The notes under the pieces: generated by a model
The model's database searches: none
What the model saw: only the letters and a program-made list of their open reading frames with translations
Told to the model about the DNA's origin: nothing
In this document: piece after piece, positions 42,887 through 52,128 of the stretch
Layout: each line of letters opens with the position of its first letter
Numbering within the stretch: position 1 is the stretch's first letter
Translations under genes and position numbers: made by a program
Assembly: GCF_000385215.1 (NCBI RefSeq)
Contig: NZ_ARQK01000058.1
Location: 62,001-126,000 of the forward strand
Direction: 5' to 3'
DNA: 64,000 nucleotides
Origin: Thioalkalivibrio thiocyanoxidans ARh2
GTDB lineage: Bacteria; Pseudomonadota; Gammaproteobacteria; Ectothiorhodospirales; Ectothiorhodospiraceae

Positions 42887-45800
42887 TTATTCGTCGGTAT
42901 CGCGGATGAAGTCGCCCGCGAGATAGCGTTTCATGGCGTCGCTTTCGGACGTGGGCCGCAGCCCCAGGGTCACGGGGCGCCAGGCACCCTCGCCCCCGAT
43001 GCCGCCCGGTTCGGCCTTGGTGATCTTGGCCATGGCCTCGCGGGGGGCACCCGTCACGCAGTGGACATCCGCGGCGAAACCGCGGCCCTGGACATGGCTG
43101 AACAGGCTCCTCCAGACCAGACTGTTGGTCTGATGGGTGGGCTTGAGCCAGGAGCGGGTCAGGCTCTGGTGGCCGCCGTAGCGGAACATGGACTGGTAGT
43201 TGGTCTCGGGATTCTTGGCGAGACCGTCATCCCGCTCCTCGTGCCCCTTCACCGAGCCCGGGGTGGCCATGTAGCCGTTGAACCACATCCGTGTGACCCC
43301 CGGCGGCGTGCCGGGGTAGTACCGCGCCCGGGCCATGAGGCGGGCCACCTTGTAGGCCTCCTCCTTGCCCTCTTCCTGCCAGCCGCGGAACGGCAGCTCC
43401 TTGGGATCCCCGTCGATCCAGACATAGTCCCCGTCCTCGACACCCAGCTCGCGGGCATCGTCGGGGTGGATATCCACATACAGTTCGCTGGAGCCGGGTA
43501 TCCGCTTGTCACGCCGGTAGATGTCGCCGAAGGGCCCGAACAGCACCATCATGTAGTCGGTGTCGATGGGCGTCGTGTGGGCGCCATGCCGATACTTCGG
43601 CGTATGGAAGATGTACCGGTAGCCGTCCCCCAGCAGCGGGTGCGTGCTTTCCAGGATCTCTTCCCCGGTGCGTACCACGTTTCGCATCTGGCGGGGCTGG
43701 TGGCCCAGATCATCCGGGTCCATGCCCCAGTCCTCCGGCACTTTGGGGCGGATCGCCGGATGGTCCTTGGCCAGGATCACGCAGGGCTCGTGGAAGGTGG
43801 AGTCCGAGGGCTCGCGATAGACGACCAGGTTCTCGCCCGCCTCGATGAACTCCTGCTCCGGACGGTAGAACTCCAGTCGCCCGGTCCTGGTGTACCAGGG
43901 CTTGGACTCGTGCACCTGCTCGTAGCTGAAGATCCGCGGGTAGGTCCGGGTATTCATCAGGGCGGGTACGCCCCGGCGGGCCAGCCCGTTGATGGTCTCG
44001 AACCGGTAGCCGCGCGTGGCCGCCGAGTAATCCAGAATCCGCTGCAGGTAGATATCCACCCTGTTGTCGGCGACGAATTTCCAGTAGTCCTCGAACCGCT
44101 GGTCCCCCGTCTCCTCGGCCAGGGCCCGGGACACCAGGAGATAGGTCTCCATGTCGTGGACGGTGCCGTAGGTGCGCCGCAGCGGCGTGGAGGGGAAGAC
44201 CTGGAGGAATGGGTTGGTGTTCGAGGCGGTCATGTCCGGGTACTTGAACTCCATCCAGGAGTCCACCCCGTAGACGATGTCGCTGTACTCGCAGGACCCG
44301 GTCCACCACCAGTCGTTGTAGACCACCAGTTCCGTGTTGGGCAGCGTGTTGTTGACCACGTCATAGTGGCCCTTGGTGTTGCCCAGGCTGGAGTTGGAGT
44401 TGGCCTGCCAGATCGCCTTGGTCGGCGTGGGCACATGGTTGCCGGTGGTGATGACCTTGTCCCCGGCCTGCATGATCCGCTCGCCGTTCGACCAGTAGTG
44501 CATGGACTCGTAACGGATGGTGGAACGCCGCTTCACTTCCCCGTTCGGATCCAGCTGGATGTCGAACGGGTCCTCGGAAGTCCACTCACCGGCGCCGGAG
44601 AACAGCGTCACCCGGTAGTTGCCGGCGTAGCTGCCGATATTGCCCCCGTGGCGACCCACGCTGCCGGTCAGCGCCACCAGCATGAAGATCGCGCGGTCCT
44701 TGTTGTCGTTGTTCCAGAACTGATTCGGGCCCATGCCGCAGGCGATCAGCGTCTTGCCCGGGTGATCGGCAATATCGTTGGCCAGCCGGGTCACGGCCTC
44801 GGCGGGTGCCCAGGTGATCTTGCTGACCTGCTCGGGCTGGAGGTTCTCGTCGATGTACTGCCGGGTCAGGTCGAAGACCGGCCGCACCTGGACGGTCTCG
44901 CCGTTGGCCAGCGGCACCTCGAACTCGCCCTCCAGGGCCGGATCCATCCCCAGCTTGTCGAAGTGGTCGCCCACCTGGTCGGTGGCCACGGCGGCCGGCT
45001 TGTCCGCGTTCCGATCCCAGACCACGTAGTCCGCGAAATCACCTTTCAGGTGCGCCGGGATGTAGCGGCCTTCCTGCTGGTGGGTGAGCGGGGCCTCTTC
45101 CCCTTCCGCCAGCACATGGGTCCAGTTGTCGGGCTCCGCGTCCTGATGGTCGGGGAACACATCGGTGGCCTTCAGACGCTCCAGGGTGTCCATCCTGACG
45201 AGCGCCGGAAGATCGGTGTACCGCTTGACGAAGGACTCGTCATAACGGCCCTCCCGCATGATCACGCCGGCCGCACCCAGCGCCAGGGCCGGGTCGGTGC
45301 CGGGACGGATCACGATCACGTCATCGCACTTGTTGGCGGTGGCCGAATACTCGACGGTAACGCCGATGGTCTTGGCCCCCTTCAGCCGCGCCTCGGTCAG
45401 CCAGTGGCTGTCGGGCATCTTGGTGCAGATCCAGTTCATGCCCCAGGCGATGACCACCTCGGCGTTCTCGCAGTCATGAAACTCGAAGTCGTTAGTCTGG
45501 TCGCCGCACACCATGGTGTGCCCCGGGGGCAGGTCGGTATGCCAGGAGTACGAGTCCCAGGCACCGCTGCCCTTGGCCTCGTCGGGGTCCACGCCGCGGA
45601 CGTGGTGGTCCAGCAGCGCCATGGAATTGCCCATCCGGAAGTTGCCCAGAATGCGGGTAGCGCCAAGCTTGGCCATGCCACCCCGGTACTTCATGGTCCG
45701 GGTGCCGGCGCCCTCCATCGCATCGATCATGGACGACTCGTATCCCTGGGCCTCCAGATACTGGCGGCCCTGGTCGCCGGAGTAGGTTTCCGCGATGTTC

Positions 45801-46369
45801 TTCAGGGCCTTCGCGTGATACTGGGCCGCCTCCTCGAAGTCGACCTTGATCCAGCCGTCCCATCCCCGGTTCAGCAACTCGCCGGGCGGTTTCCCGGTCT
45901 CCGCATCACGCGGAAAGCCCCGGTCCACCCAGTCCTTGAAGCCCTTGCGCAGGAAGGCGCCCTTCACCCGCCGGTCGCCGTACAGGCGCCGGGTCAGCAC
46001 CAGGCCCTTCTGGCAGCAGCGGGGATCCCAGCGGTGGGAGGCCTGGTTGCCGTACAGGTCCGTGGCCTTGCCGTAGCCATAGGTCGGCTCGATCCGCACC
46101 AGGACCTTGTTCTTGTAATAGGCCCGGAGCAGACAGTTGTGGGTATCGTTGGGCGCGCAGGTGAAGACAAAGGAGCCGTCGGTCCGATACAGATCCCGGT
46201 ACATCTGCTCCCAGTCGCGATCCGGATAATCGGCAAGCGGGTTCTCGACGCTGACCGGCGAGAGGAACCGGAACTGCGCCAGCAGCGCACCCGGGTAAGT
46301 GGCGGCACCGAAGCCGGCCAAACCGGCCAGTTGCAGAAAGCGCCGACGAGAGAGGGGGATGTCTGCCAT
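42887..46369 (-). CDS. Molybdopterin catalytic alpha subunit, type II DMSO reductase family (pNar/Nxr/Pcr-like)
   Basis: 1160 residues, starting at 46369 after GGAGGTGAG. A Tat signal (SRRRFLQLAG, residues 7-16) sends it to the periplasm. The first cluster site reads Cys71-x3-Asp75-x3-Cys79 with Cys118/Cys119 later, in place of the NarG His-x3-Cys-x3-Cys. The molybdenum ligand of the type II group, Asp, is found in WHTDLPPGH (Asp279), the counterpart of the NarG WYCDLPP segment. Further bis-MGD regions follow, such as NKCDDVIVIRPGTDPALALG. As recalled, the C/D/C pattern belongs to the periplasmic nitrate reductase, nitrite oxidoreductase and perchlorate reductase side rather than NarG or ethylbenzene dehydrogenase. 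Nitrate, nitrite, (per)chlorate or selenate are possible substrates. Confidence 0.9.
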   Translation of the reverse strand: MADIPLSRRRFLQLAGLAGFGAATYPGALLAQFRFLSPVSVENPLADYPDRDWEQMYRDLYRTDGSFVFTCAPNDTHNCLLRAYYKNKVLVRIEPTYGYGKATDLYGNQASHRWDPRCCQKGLVLTRRLYGDRRVKGAFLRKGFKDWVDRGFPRDAETGKPPGELLNRGWDGWIKVDFEEAAQYHAKALKNIAETYSGDQGRQYLEAQGYESSMIDAMEGAGTRTMKYRGGMAKLGATRILGNFRMGNSMALLDHHVRGVDPDEAKGSGAWDSYSWHTDLPPGHTMVCGDQTNDFEFHDCENAEVVIAWGMNWICTKMPDSHWLTEARLKGAKTIGVTVEYSATANKCDDVIVIRPGTDPALALGAAGVIMREGRYDESFVKRYTDLPALVRMDTLERLKATDVFPDHQDAEPDNWTHVLAEGEEAPLTHQQEGRYIPAHLKGDFADYVVWDRNADKPAAVATDQVGDHFDKLGMDPALEGEFEVPLANGETVQVRPVFDLTRQYIDENLQPEQVSKITWAPAEAVTRLANDIADHPGKTLIACGMGPNQFWNNDNKDRAIFMLVALTGSVGRHGGNIGSYAGNYRVTLFSGAGEWTSEDPFDIQLDPNGEVKRRSTIRYESMHYWSNGERIMQAGDKVITTGNHVPTPTKAIWQANSNSSLGNTKGHYDVVNNTLPNTELVVYNDWWWTGSCEYSDIVYGVDSWMEFKYPDMTASNTNPFLQVFPSTPLRRTYGTVHDMETYLLVSRALAEETGDQRFEDYWKFVADNRVDIYLQRILDYSAATRGYRFETINGLARRGVPALMNTRTYPRIFSYEQVHESKPWYTRTGRLEFYRPEQEFIEAGENLVVYREPSDSTFHEPCVILAKDHPAIRPKVPEDWGMDPDDLGHQPRQMRNVVRTGEEILESTHPLLGDGYRYIFHTPKYRHGAHTTPIDTDYMMVLFGPFGDIYRRDKRIPGSSELYVDIHPDDARELGVEDGDYVWIDGDPKELPFRGWQEEGKEEAYKVARLMARARYYPGTPPGVTRMWFNGYMATPGSVKGHEERDDGLAKNPETNYQSMFRYGGHQSLTRSWLKPTHQTNSLVWRSLFSHVQGRGFAADVHCVTGAPREAMAKITKAEPGGIGGEGAWRPVTLGLRPTSESDAMKRYLAGDFIRDTDE

Positions 46370-46437
46370 GGTCTCACCTCCGGTCCCAAATCCGAGCCTG
46401 GTGACAACCACGATCCTCCTCGACCGCAAAACTTTTA

Positions 46438-46451
46438 TTGATCTATCTCAA
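46438..46451 (-). promoter_or_regulatory. FNR-like box upstream of the molybdoenzyme operon
   Basis: TTGAGATAGATCAA on the minus strand: TTGA-N6-TCAA with only one mismatch to the FNR consensus TTGAT-N4-ATCAA. It lies 69 bp upstream of the alpha-subunit ATG inside an unusually AT-rich stretch (46430-46470), where a promoter is expected. It suggests control by FNR or a nitric-oxide-responsive Crp/Fnr protein, i.e. expression without oxygen. Confidence 0.65.
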
Positions 46452-46522
46452 ATAAAGCTTTAAATCCTTACGCGGGTCGTGGAGTAAGCGGCAAGCGCCG
46501 GATGGCCTGAAGCAGCCGGGTA

Positions 46523-47272
46523 TTATTCCGACTTCACATCCCTGCTGGCCGGATCAAACACCCCCTGCTCCCCTCCAACGCGGAACAACAGCCTTCCATT
46601 GGCCCAGCCCAGCGCCTCGTAGCGCTGGGCCTGCGAATCCAGGTCTCCGTGAGAATCGCCCCGCACCGGAATCGCACTCGCTTCTACGGATGCTCCCAGC
46701 GCATCTCGATCCACGACGGTCAGCGTACGGTTCCCGGCAGGCCCTTCCTGAGCGAACACCACATGGCGCCCGTCTGCACTCCAGGGGCCGATCGTGACGC
46801 TGCCCCCGTATTGAAACGCGGCCGGACTTGCCTTGCTGCCGTCCGCCCGCACCAGCCAGCCGGCGCTGTGGGCCGCGCCGGTGGTGACGACGGCCACCCA
46901 GGCATCGTCCGGGGATACCTTCGCCTCCCGGAAACGTGCCGTCGCACCGAAGGCGTTCTGCTCGTCCACCTGGATGTCGCGAGGCAGGTCATCGATGCGG
47001 AGTAAGCTGGTGCCATCCGCTTTCCGGATATGCTCGTCGCCAGTCTCCAGCGAAGCCACCGTCGCAATATTGCCTCTCTTCGACGCCTGGGACGGCTCAC
47101 CCTCTTCCCACGGCGCACAGCCAGCGGCAGCCGCGGTCGTGATCACAATGGCGCTGGCAACCAGCCGCACCCCCCATTGCGACCGGCGGCCCCCGCTGTA
47201 CTCTCCCCCAACATGCGCGGGCGACCCGGCTCCCGCACTGCCCCCTTTTCCACTTCTCGATCGGACCGTCAT
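46523..47272 (-). CDS. Lipoprotein with WD40/beta-propeller-like repeats
   Basis: The N terminus is basic, then a hydrophobic segment ends in lipobox AAAGC at about residue 52 from the 47272 ATG; the signal is unusually long, so a later start is possible. The mature part has repeated strands of the TolB/propeller kind: AKVSPDDAWVAVVTTG, IGPWSADGRHVVFAQEG and LGWANGRLLFRVGG. About 250 residues suggest an incomplete propeller. Function unknown. It is upstream of the molybdoenzyme operon on the same strand, but the FNR box and AT-rich promoter lie between. Confidence 0.65.
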   Translation of the reverse strand: MTVRSRSGKGGSAGAGSPAHVGGEYSGGRRSQWGVRLVASAIVITTAAAAGCAPWEEGEPSQASKRGNIATVASLETGDEHIRKADGTSLLRIDDLPRDIQVDEQNAFGATARFREAKVSPDDAWVAVVTTGAAHSAGWLVRADGSKASPAAFQYGGSVTIGPWSADGRHVVFAQEGPAGNRTLTVVDRDALGASVEASAIPVRGDSHGDLDSQAQRYEALGWANGRLLFRVGGEQGVFDPASRDVKSE

Positions 47273-47502
47273 CGCCCCACCCTCGGCGCACGCCTCCACC
47301 GCAGTCAACTCGCGCGCTTTCTGCACGCTGCCCCCGACCCATGGGCCCGCCGGACCCTTTGCAGGATCCGTTGGCGCTCATGGTCTCCTTCCAGGGTGCG
47401 GAAATCGCTGGACCCGGCTATCTTGTAGCGGTGGGACAGGAGCGTCCCGCCATCCGGACCCTGCAGCGTACGATCCGGATGGGCCGAAAAAAGGGAGGAA
47501 AC

Positions 47503-48771
47503 ATGCCAGGGAAATGGATCGTTGGCGGCCTTGCCGTGGTTGCCGCGGGTATCGGCTACTACCACTACGAGATTCGCCAGGTCGAGCAGAGACTCGACGA
47601 TATGGTGGCAATGCTGGAGCCGGTCGGGACACTGCACTACAGCGGGGTCAATGTCGGCCTGCGCGGGGAGCTGCACGTGAACGGTCTGCTGTTCGAACCG
47701 CGCAACACCGCCATCGGGCGCACACGGGCCGACCGCGTCACGCTGGAAGCCGGCAGCCTGTGGCGGCTCGCCCGCCTGCGGCACACACTGGATGCCCGTC
47801 GCGTGCCCCACCAGATGGGCTTTTCGATCGATGGCCTGACCCTGCCGCCCGGCCTCGCCACTGGCGCGCAGGGCGACATCCCGGCCCTATGGCTCGACAC
47901 CGCCGGCTGCGGCCCCTACCAGGGGGCTGCGCCGGACGCCCTGCTGTCCGCGCTCGGCTATCGCGACATCCCGCTGGACATGAGCATCCGCTACCGCCTC
48001 GAGGAGGATCGCAACCGCTTCACCGTGCACAGCAGCCTCGGCATGGGTCCGCTGGGGCTGGGCACGTCCACCGGACACTTCGAGGTCCAGGCCGCCTCGA
48101 ACCGGACGCGCGATCTCGCGCCTGCCCTGATGACCGCCTCGCTCCAGTCGCTAACCGTGGATTACGAGGACCGCGGGTACTATCCGGCCCTTATGGACCT
48201 CTGTGCGGCCGAGATGGACATGGAGCGCGAGGACTATCTGGAGCACCACAAGGCCGCCTGGGTCGAGGCCTGGCGTCCGTTCGGTGTGCAGCCGGGTCCC
48301 GGCATGGTCGAGGCCTATGGCCACTTCATCCAGGAACCTCGGGGCTACTCCCTGCACATCGGCCCGATCGACAACCCCGCCCTGCTCTGGGCCAGCCTCG
48401 ATTCCCCAAACCAGCTGCTGCGACGGATCGAGTCCAGCCTGAGCGTGGGGGAACGGCACTTCGGCCCGCTGGATCTCCGCCCGGTCGCGCCGCGTCCAGC
48501 CGGAACGCCCGCGGTGCCCGACAGGCACACGCCACGAATCGACTCGGCCGGGGCCGGCGAGCCTTCGCTGGCCTCGACCATCGCGCTAAACGCGCTGGGC
48601 GACCACGTCGGCCGGAATCTCCGGATCACCCTCGCCGACGGGCGTGCCCGCAATGGCGAACTGCTCGCCGTCGAGAACGCTCACATTCGCATACGCAGAC
48701 GCTTCGGCAGCGGCTACATGGTGGTGCCGATCGCGCTGTCCGACATCGCGGAGGTACGCCCGTTGCACTAA
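47503..48771 (+). CDS. Membrane-anchored periplasmic protein of unknown function
   Basis: GGGAGG four bases before the ATG fixes the start, although the frame is open further upstream. A single N-terminal helix (GKWIVGGLAVVAAGIGYYHY) anchors about 390 periplasmic residues rich in beta strands (LHYSGVNVGLRGELHVNGLLF), resembling the DUF945-type or AsmA-like style of long strands. The last 60 residues (NLRITLADGRARNGELLAVE, then a Val/Ile strand) look like a small beta domain. No catalytic motif is seen. Family uncertain. Confidence 0.65.
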   Translation: MPGKWIVGGLAVVAAGIGYYHYEIRQVEQRLDDMVAMLEPVGTLHYSGVNVGLRGELHVNGLLFEPRNTAIGRTRADRVTLEAGSLWRLARLRHTLDARRVPHQMGFSIDGLTLPPGLATGAQGDIPALWLDTAGCGPYQGAAPDALLSALGYRDIPLDMSIRYRLEEDRNRFTVHSSLGMGPLGLGTSTGHFEVQAASNRTRDLAPALMTASLQSLTVDYEDRGYYPALMDLCAAEMDMEREDYLEHHKAAWVEAWRPFGVQPGPGMVEAYGHFIQEPRGYSLHIGPIDNPALLWASLDSPNQLLRRIESSLSVGERHFGPLDLRPVAPRPAGTPAVPDRHTPRIDSAGAGEPSLASTIALNALGDHVGRNLRITLADGRARNGELLAVENAHIRIRRRFGSGYMVVPIALSDIAEVRPLH

Positions 48772-48848
48772 AGCCTCGGGCGCAGACCCGCGCAAGCCCG
48801 GGTGGAAGCTGAAACGCCACGGTGATTCTTGACGTCCCGGCACCGGGG

Positions 48849-49268
48849 TCATCCAGTAGATGTGCCCCCGCCGCGGACGATCTCGATCAGCGCATTCAGG
48901 GCGTCGCTGGCTGTGAAGATCCCCAGAAACCGACCGTCTTCATCATTGACGATGACACTGCCAATCTTCTTGTCGGACATGGCGTATGCGACCTCGTCCA
49001 GGGGAGTAGACGCCACCACCGTCAGCGGATCGTCCGCCATGATGTCGGACACCCTGACCTGGTTGATTTCCGTGACCGGCAAACCCAGCACAATGCGGAC
49101 ATCCCGGTCACTGACTACCCCCACTACCGCATCGCCACGCACGACCGGAAGATGCCGGACGCCATGCTGTTCCATCAACGCCCGAAGATCGCCGATGGTC
49201 ATGTCTTCGTTCGCGGTGATCGGGTCGGGGGTGGTGAACTCCTCCACCGGTACACTCGTCGGCACCAT
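48849..49268 (-). CDS. CBS-pair protein, stand-alone
   Basis: 139 residues, essentially one CBS pair: MTIGDLRALMEQHGVRHLPVVRGDAVVGVVSDRDV and TPLDEVAYAMSDKKIGSVIVNDEDGRFLGIFTASDAL. The SDRDV ends of each motif are the usual phosphate-binding positions for adenosine ligands. AGGAGACC precedes the ATG. Stand-alone CBS proteins sense the energy state and bind other enzymes; no partner gene is adjacent. Confidence 0.87.
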   Translation of the reverse strand: MVPTSVPVEEFTTPDPITANEDMTIGDLRALMEQHGVRHLPVVRGDAVVGVVSDRDVRIVLGLPVTEINQVRVSDIMADDPLTVVASTPLDEVAYAMSDKKIGSVIVNDEDGRFLGIFTASDALNALIEIVRGGGTSTG

Positions 49269-49713
49269 CTTCAGGTCTCCTGTAATCATCGGCGGGCAAC
49301 GGGTCCGGCCAGCCTTCGAACCCAATCTACCAGATACCGGCGAGGCCATCGGAACAGGCCCCACCGAGGTGGTTACACAGCACCCTGCAACGTCCCGGTG
49401 CACCGACGCCGCAACCCAGTGCACATCCCGGACCGCTGGGCGGCAACACGGGCTGCTGGACTGACCAGATCCCCACACTTGAAGGGACGGATGCCCGATC
49501 CACATACACCGGCTGTGCCGGGGAACCCTGTACCGATTCTTCACTGTGCCAGCAGAGCAGCTTGTGCAGCCCGATGCCGCCTCTCGCAGCCCCCCGCAGC
49601 CCTGCCACTCCGGCAGGCCCGCCGCCTGCCCGGTATCCAGCCGATTTGACTAGCGCCCTGTCCCGCGCCAACCCTTGTCTGAGTGCTTCCGGAAAACTTG
49701 CCAGGCGGCCCTC
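49269..49713. other. Intergenic region without a convincing gene
   Basis: About 445 bases upstream of the MFS carrier gene. The frames are Gly/Pro/Ala-rich and carry no plausible start signal. A hairpin GGCAGGC-CCGCC-GCCTGCC at 49612-49630, about 85 bp before the carrier start, has a seven-base perfect stem and might be a terminator or leader structure. Confidence 0.35.
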
Positions 49714-50952
49714 ATGACCGAGACCTCAGACATACGCAGAAAGGGCTTCATCGCCCACATGGCGACCGTCTTCATCAATGCCCTCAACGACAACTTCTTC
49801 CGGCTGGTGGTCATTTTCATCGCCATCCGCCAGTTCGTCGCCGAGGGGGAAGGCACCTTCTACTACAGTCTCGTCGGTTTCGTCTTCCTGCTGCCCTTCG
49901 TGCTGTTCTCGCCCTGGGCAGGCTACATCTCGGACCGCTACAGCAAGAAAGTCGTGATCGTCACCACGCGTCTGGCCGAGGCCGCGGTACTACTGGCCGC
50001 CGCGCTGATGCTGATCACCGAAAACTTCATCGGCTTGTTGGTGACCACGTTCCTGATGGGCCTGCAGAGCACGTTCTTCAGCCCGTCCAAATTCGGCATC
50101 CTGCCGGAGATCGTGCGCTACCAGCAGCTCTCGCGCGCCAACGGGCACATACAGTTGTGGACGTTCCTGGCCATCATCCTCGGGACAGCACTGGCCGGCT
50201 TCGTGATGGAGTTCGCTGGCGAGGACCTGTGGATACCGGCTGCACTCATCGTGGCACTGTCCCTCACTGGCCTGGTGACGAGCTTCTTCATCACCCCGAC
50301 CGGGGCCACCGACAACCCCGCACCGTTCCGAATCAACCCGCTTGCGACGATCGTGCAGTCCATCAACGAGATTCGCCCGCATCGAGTCCTGTTCCTGGTG
50401 ATTCTCGGCATCGCGTGGTTCTGGACGCTGGGCACGCTGTACCAGCTGAACGTCCCCCTGTTCGCAGAAATCCACCTGGAGCTCGGCGAGCTTGCAACCG
50501 GCATCATCCTGACCACGCTGGCGCTCGGCATCGGTGCCGGCAGCATCCTGGCCGGCTATCTCTCGCGCGGGACCATCGCCATGCACCATGCCCCGGCCGG
50601 AATGATCGCCGCAGCCCTGTTCAGCGCACTGCTGTACTTCGCCGCCGACAGTTACCAGGCAACCCTGGTGCTCATGGCCCTGCTGGGTGTCGCCTCCGGA
50701 TTTTTCATCGTGCCGATCACGGCCTACCTGCAGGGCCACAGCCCCGCCGAGCGACGCGGCCGGTTCATCGCCGCCAGCAATTTCCTGGCGTTCGCCGCGA
50801 TGCTGGTGGCCCCGGTACTGTTCTGGCTGCTCACCGGCCCGGCAGGCATAACACCGGCACTGGTCTTCGTGACTGGCGGGCTGGCTTCGCTACTCGTCGG
50901 ACTGGCGTCCTGGCGGCTTTATCGCCGGCACCACGCAGAAGCGAATACCTGA
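49714..50952 (+). CDS. MFS transporter, LplT-like (lysophospholipid carrier type)
   Basis: 412 residues with 12 helices. The N-terminal FINALNDNFFRLVVIF segment and SPWAGYISDRYSKK between helices 2 and 3 match the LplT/Aas-type MFS group, which flips lysophosphatidylethanolamine inward for reacylation. The acyltransferase side of that pathway, a synthetase-ACP-acyltransferase fusion, lies 6 kb downstream on the other strand. An in-frame ATG at 49675 is also possible; neither start has a strong ribosome binding site. Confidence 0.8.
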   Translation: MTETSDIRRKGFIAHMATVFINALNDNFFRLVVIFIAIRQFVAEGEGTFYYSLVGFVFLLPFVLFSPWAGYISDRYSKKVVIVTTRLAEAAVLLAAALMLITENFIGLLVTTFLMGLQSTFFSPSKFGILPEIVRYQQLSRANGHIQLWTFLAIILGTALAGFVMEFAGEDLWIPAALIVALSLTGLVTSFFITPTGATDNPAPFRINPLATIVQSINEIRPHRVLFLVILGIAWFWTLGTLYQLNVPLFAEIHLELGELATGIILTTLALGIGAGSILAGYLSRGTIAMHHAPAGMIAAALFSALLYFAADSYQATLVLMALLGVASGFFIVPITAYLQGHSPAERRGRFIAASNFLAFAAMLVAPVLFWLLTGPAGITPALVFVTGGLASLLVGLASWRLYRRHHAEANT

Positions 50953-51117
50953 CACCGCCAGACATCGGCAACGTACTTCGAATCCGGGCCGCTCGAGCGA
51001 ACTTCGAACATCCGGGCCTGCCGGTTCTTCCAGTCAGCGTGACCGGACCTCGTTCGTGCTTACCGCGTCGCACAGCAGGTACTGGCACTTTCCGCCGGCC
51101 TTGACCAATCTCACCGT

Positions 51118-52074
51118 ATGGACACGGAACAACCCTTGTGCCTCCACCTGCCGCCGGGACGGTCACCCCCGCGGCGTAGCCGCCTGATTTCGGCCGTGCT
51201 GGCCCTGGCGGTATTCGGCGGCGCGTGGGTCCCGGCGTCTGCCCTCGAGTACGGACCACTCCCGGAGCGAATCGAAGACGCAACCGCAGGCATCGAGCGC
51301 ACGCCTCTGGATGCCGAACCCATACGGCTGGACTCCGATCAGGATAACGACACCGTCATGGTCCGGGTGGACGCCATCCTCGAGCATCCCTTCCATCAGG
51401 TGTCCCAGGAATTCCGGTCCGCGGCCGTATGGTGCGAATCCCTCTTCCTGCATATCAATGTGAAGGCCTGCGTCCACCACGGGGACGGCGAGCGGTCCGG
51501 CATCGAACTCTACATCAGCAGAAAGCGCTTCCAGCGCCCGGAAAACGCCTATCGGATGGACCTGGACTTCCGGGTCCAGATCGCCGAGGAGGACTATCTG
51601 GCCGTGAAACTCGCAGGGGACCGGGGGCCCTACGGCACCCGGGACTACCGCATGACCCTGGAGGCCGTGCCTCTGGATGCCGAGCGGACCCTGATCCACG
51701 TTCGGCATGCCGTTGATTACGGAGCCCTGGCCCGGGGTTTCCTGAACCTCTATCTCCGCTTCGGCGGCGGGGATCGGGTCGGCTTCACCGTGGTGGGGGA
51801 GGATGACGCCGGGAGGCCGATTTACGTCGACGGTCTGCAAGGTGTCATCGAGCGCAACGTGATGCGCTTCTACCTGGCATTCCAGGCCTATCTGGAGAGC
51901 CTTGAGTTCGCGGAAGAGGACCGTCTGGCGTTCCGCATGGCGCGCTGGTTCGAACTGACCGAGCGCTATCCCGAACAGCTGCGGGAGCTGGACGAGAACA
52001 CCTACCTCCGGCAGAAGGAGATGGAATGGCGCGAACAGCAAAGCCTGCAAGTACAGCGCGACGACCGCAATTGA
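51118..52074 (+). CDS. Exported protein of unknown function
   Basis: 318 residues. A basic N-terminal leader and hydrophobic segment (about 22-42, ending ASA-L) give a Sec signal. The mature part is a mix of strands and helices: MVRVDAILEHPFHQVSQEF, a CVHH region, YRMTLEAVPLDAERTLIHVRHAVDYG, and a helical C terminus. The pattern of a helix then long strands recalls START-fold proteins but is not decisive. Two cysteines (WCES, ACVHH) are 15 residues apart. I do not recognise a family. Confidence 0.65.
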   Translation: MDTEQPLCLHLPPGRSPPRRSRLISAVLALAVFGGAWVPASALEYGPLPERIEDATAGIERTPLDAEPIRLDSDQDNDTVMVRVDAILEHPFHQVSQEFRSAAVWCESLFLHINVKACVHHGDGERSGIELYISRKRFQRPENAYRMDLDFRVQIAEEDYLAVKLAGDRGPYGTRDYRMTLEAVPLDAERTLIHVRHAVDYGALARGFLNLYLRFGGGDRVGFTVVGEDDAGRPIYVDGLQGVIERNVMRFYLAFQAYLESLEFAEEDRLAFRMARWFELTERYPEQLRELDENTYLRQKEMEWREQQSLQVQRDDRN

Positions 52075-52128
52075 TCCTCTATCCGCCTCCTCGGTCTCTC
52101 CGAGGGAAACCTCAAACCAACGGCCTCC

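Noticed and set aside
42866-46441. Very long plus-strand frame opposite the molybdoenzyme alpha gene
   Set aside because: Antisense shadow of a high-GC gene; no domain pattern, while the minus strand has cofactor motifs and a Tat signal.
49269-49330. A TTCGAA-containing stretch that resembles a tRNA T-arm
   Set aside because: No acceptor stem, anticodon arm or D-arm could be folded around it.
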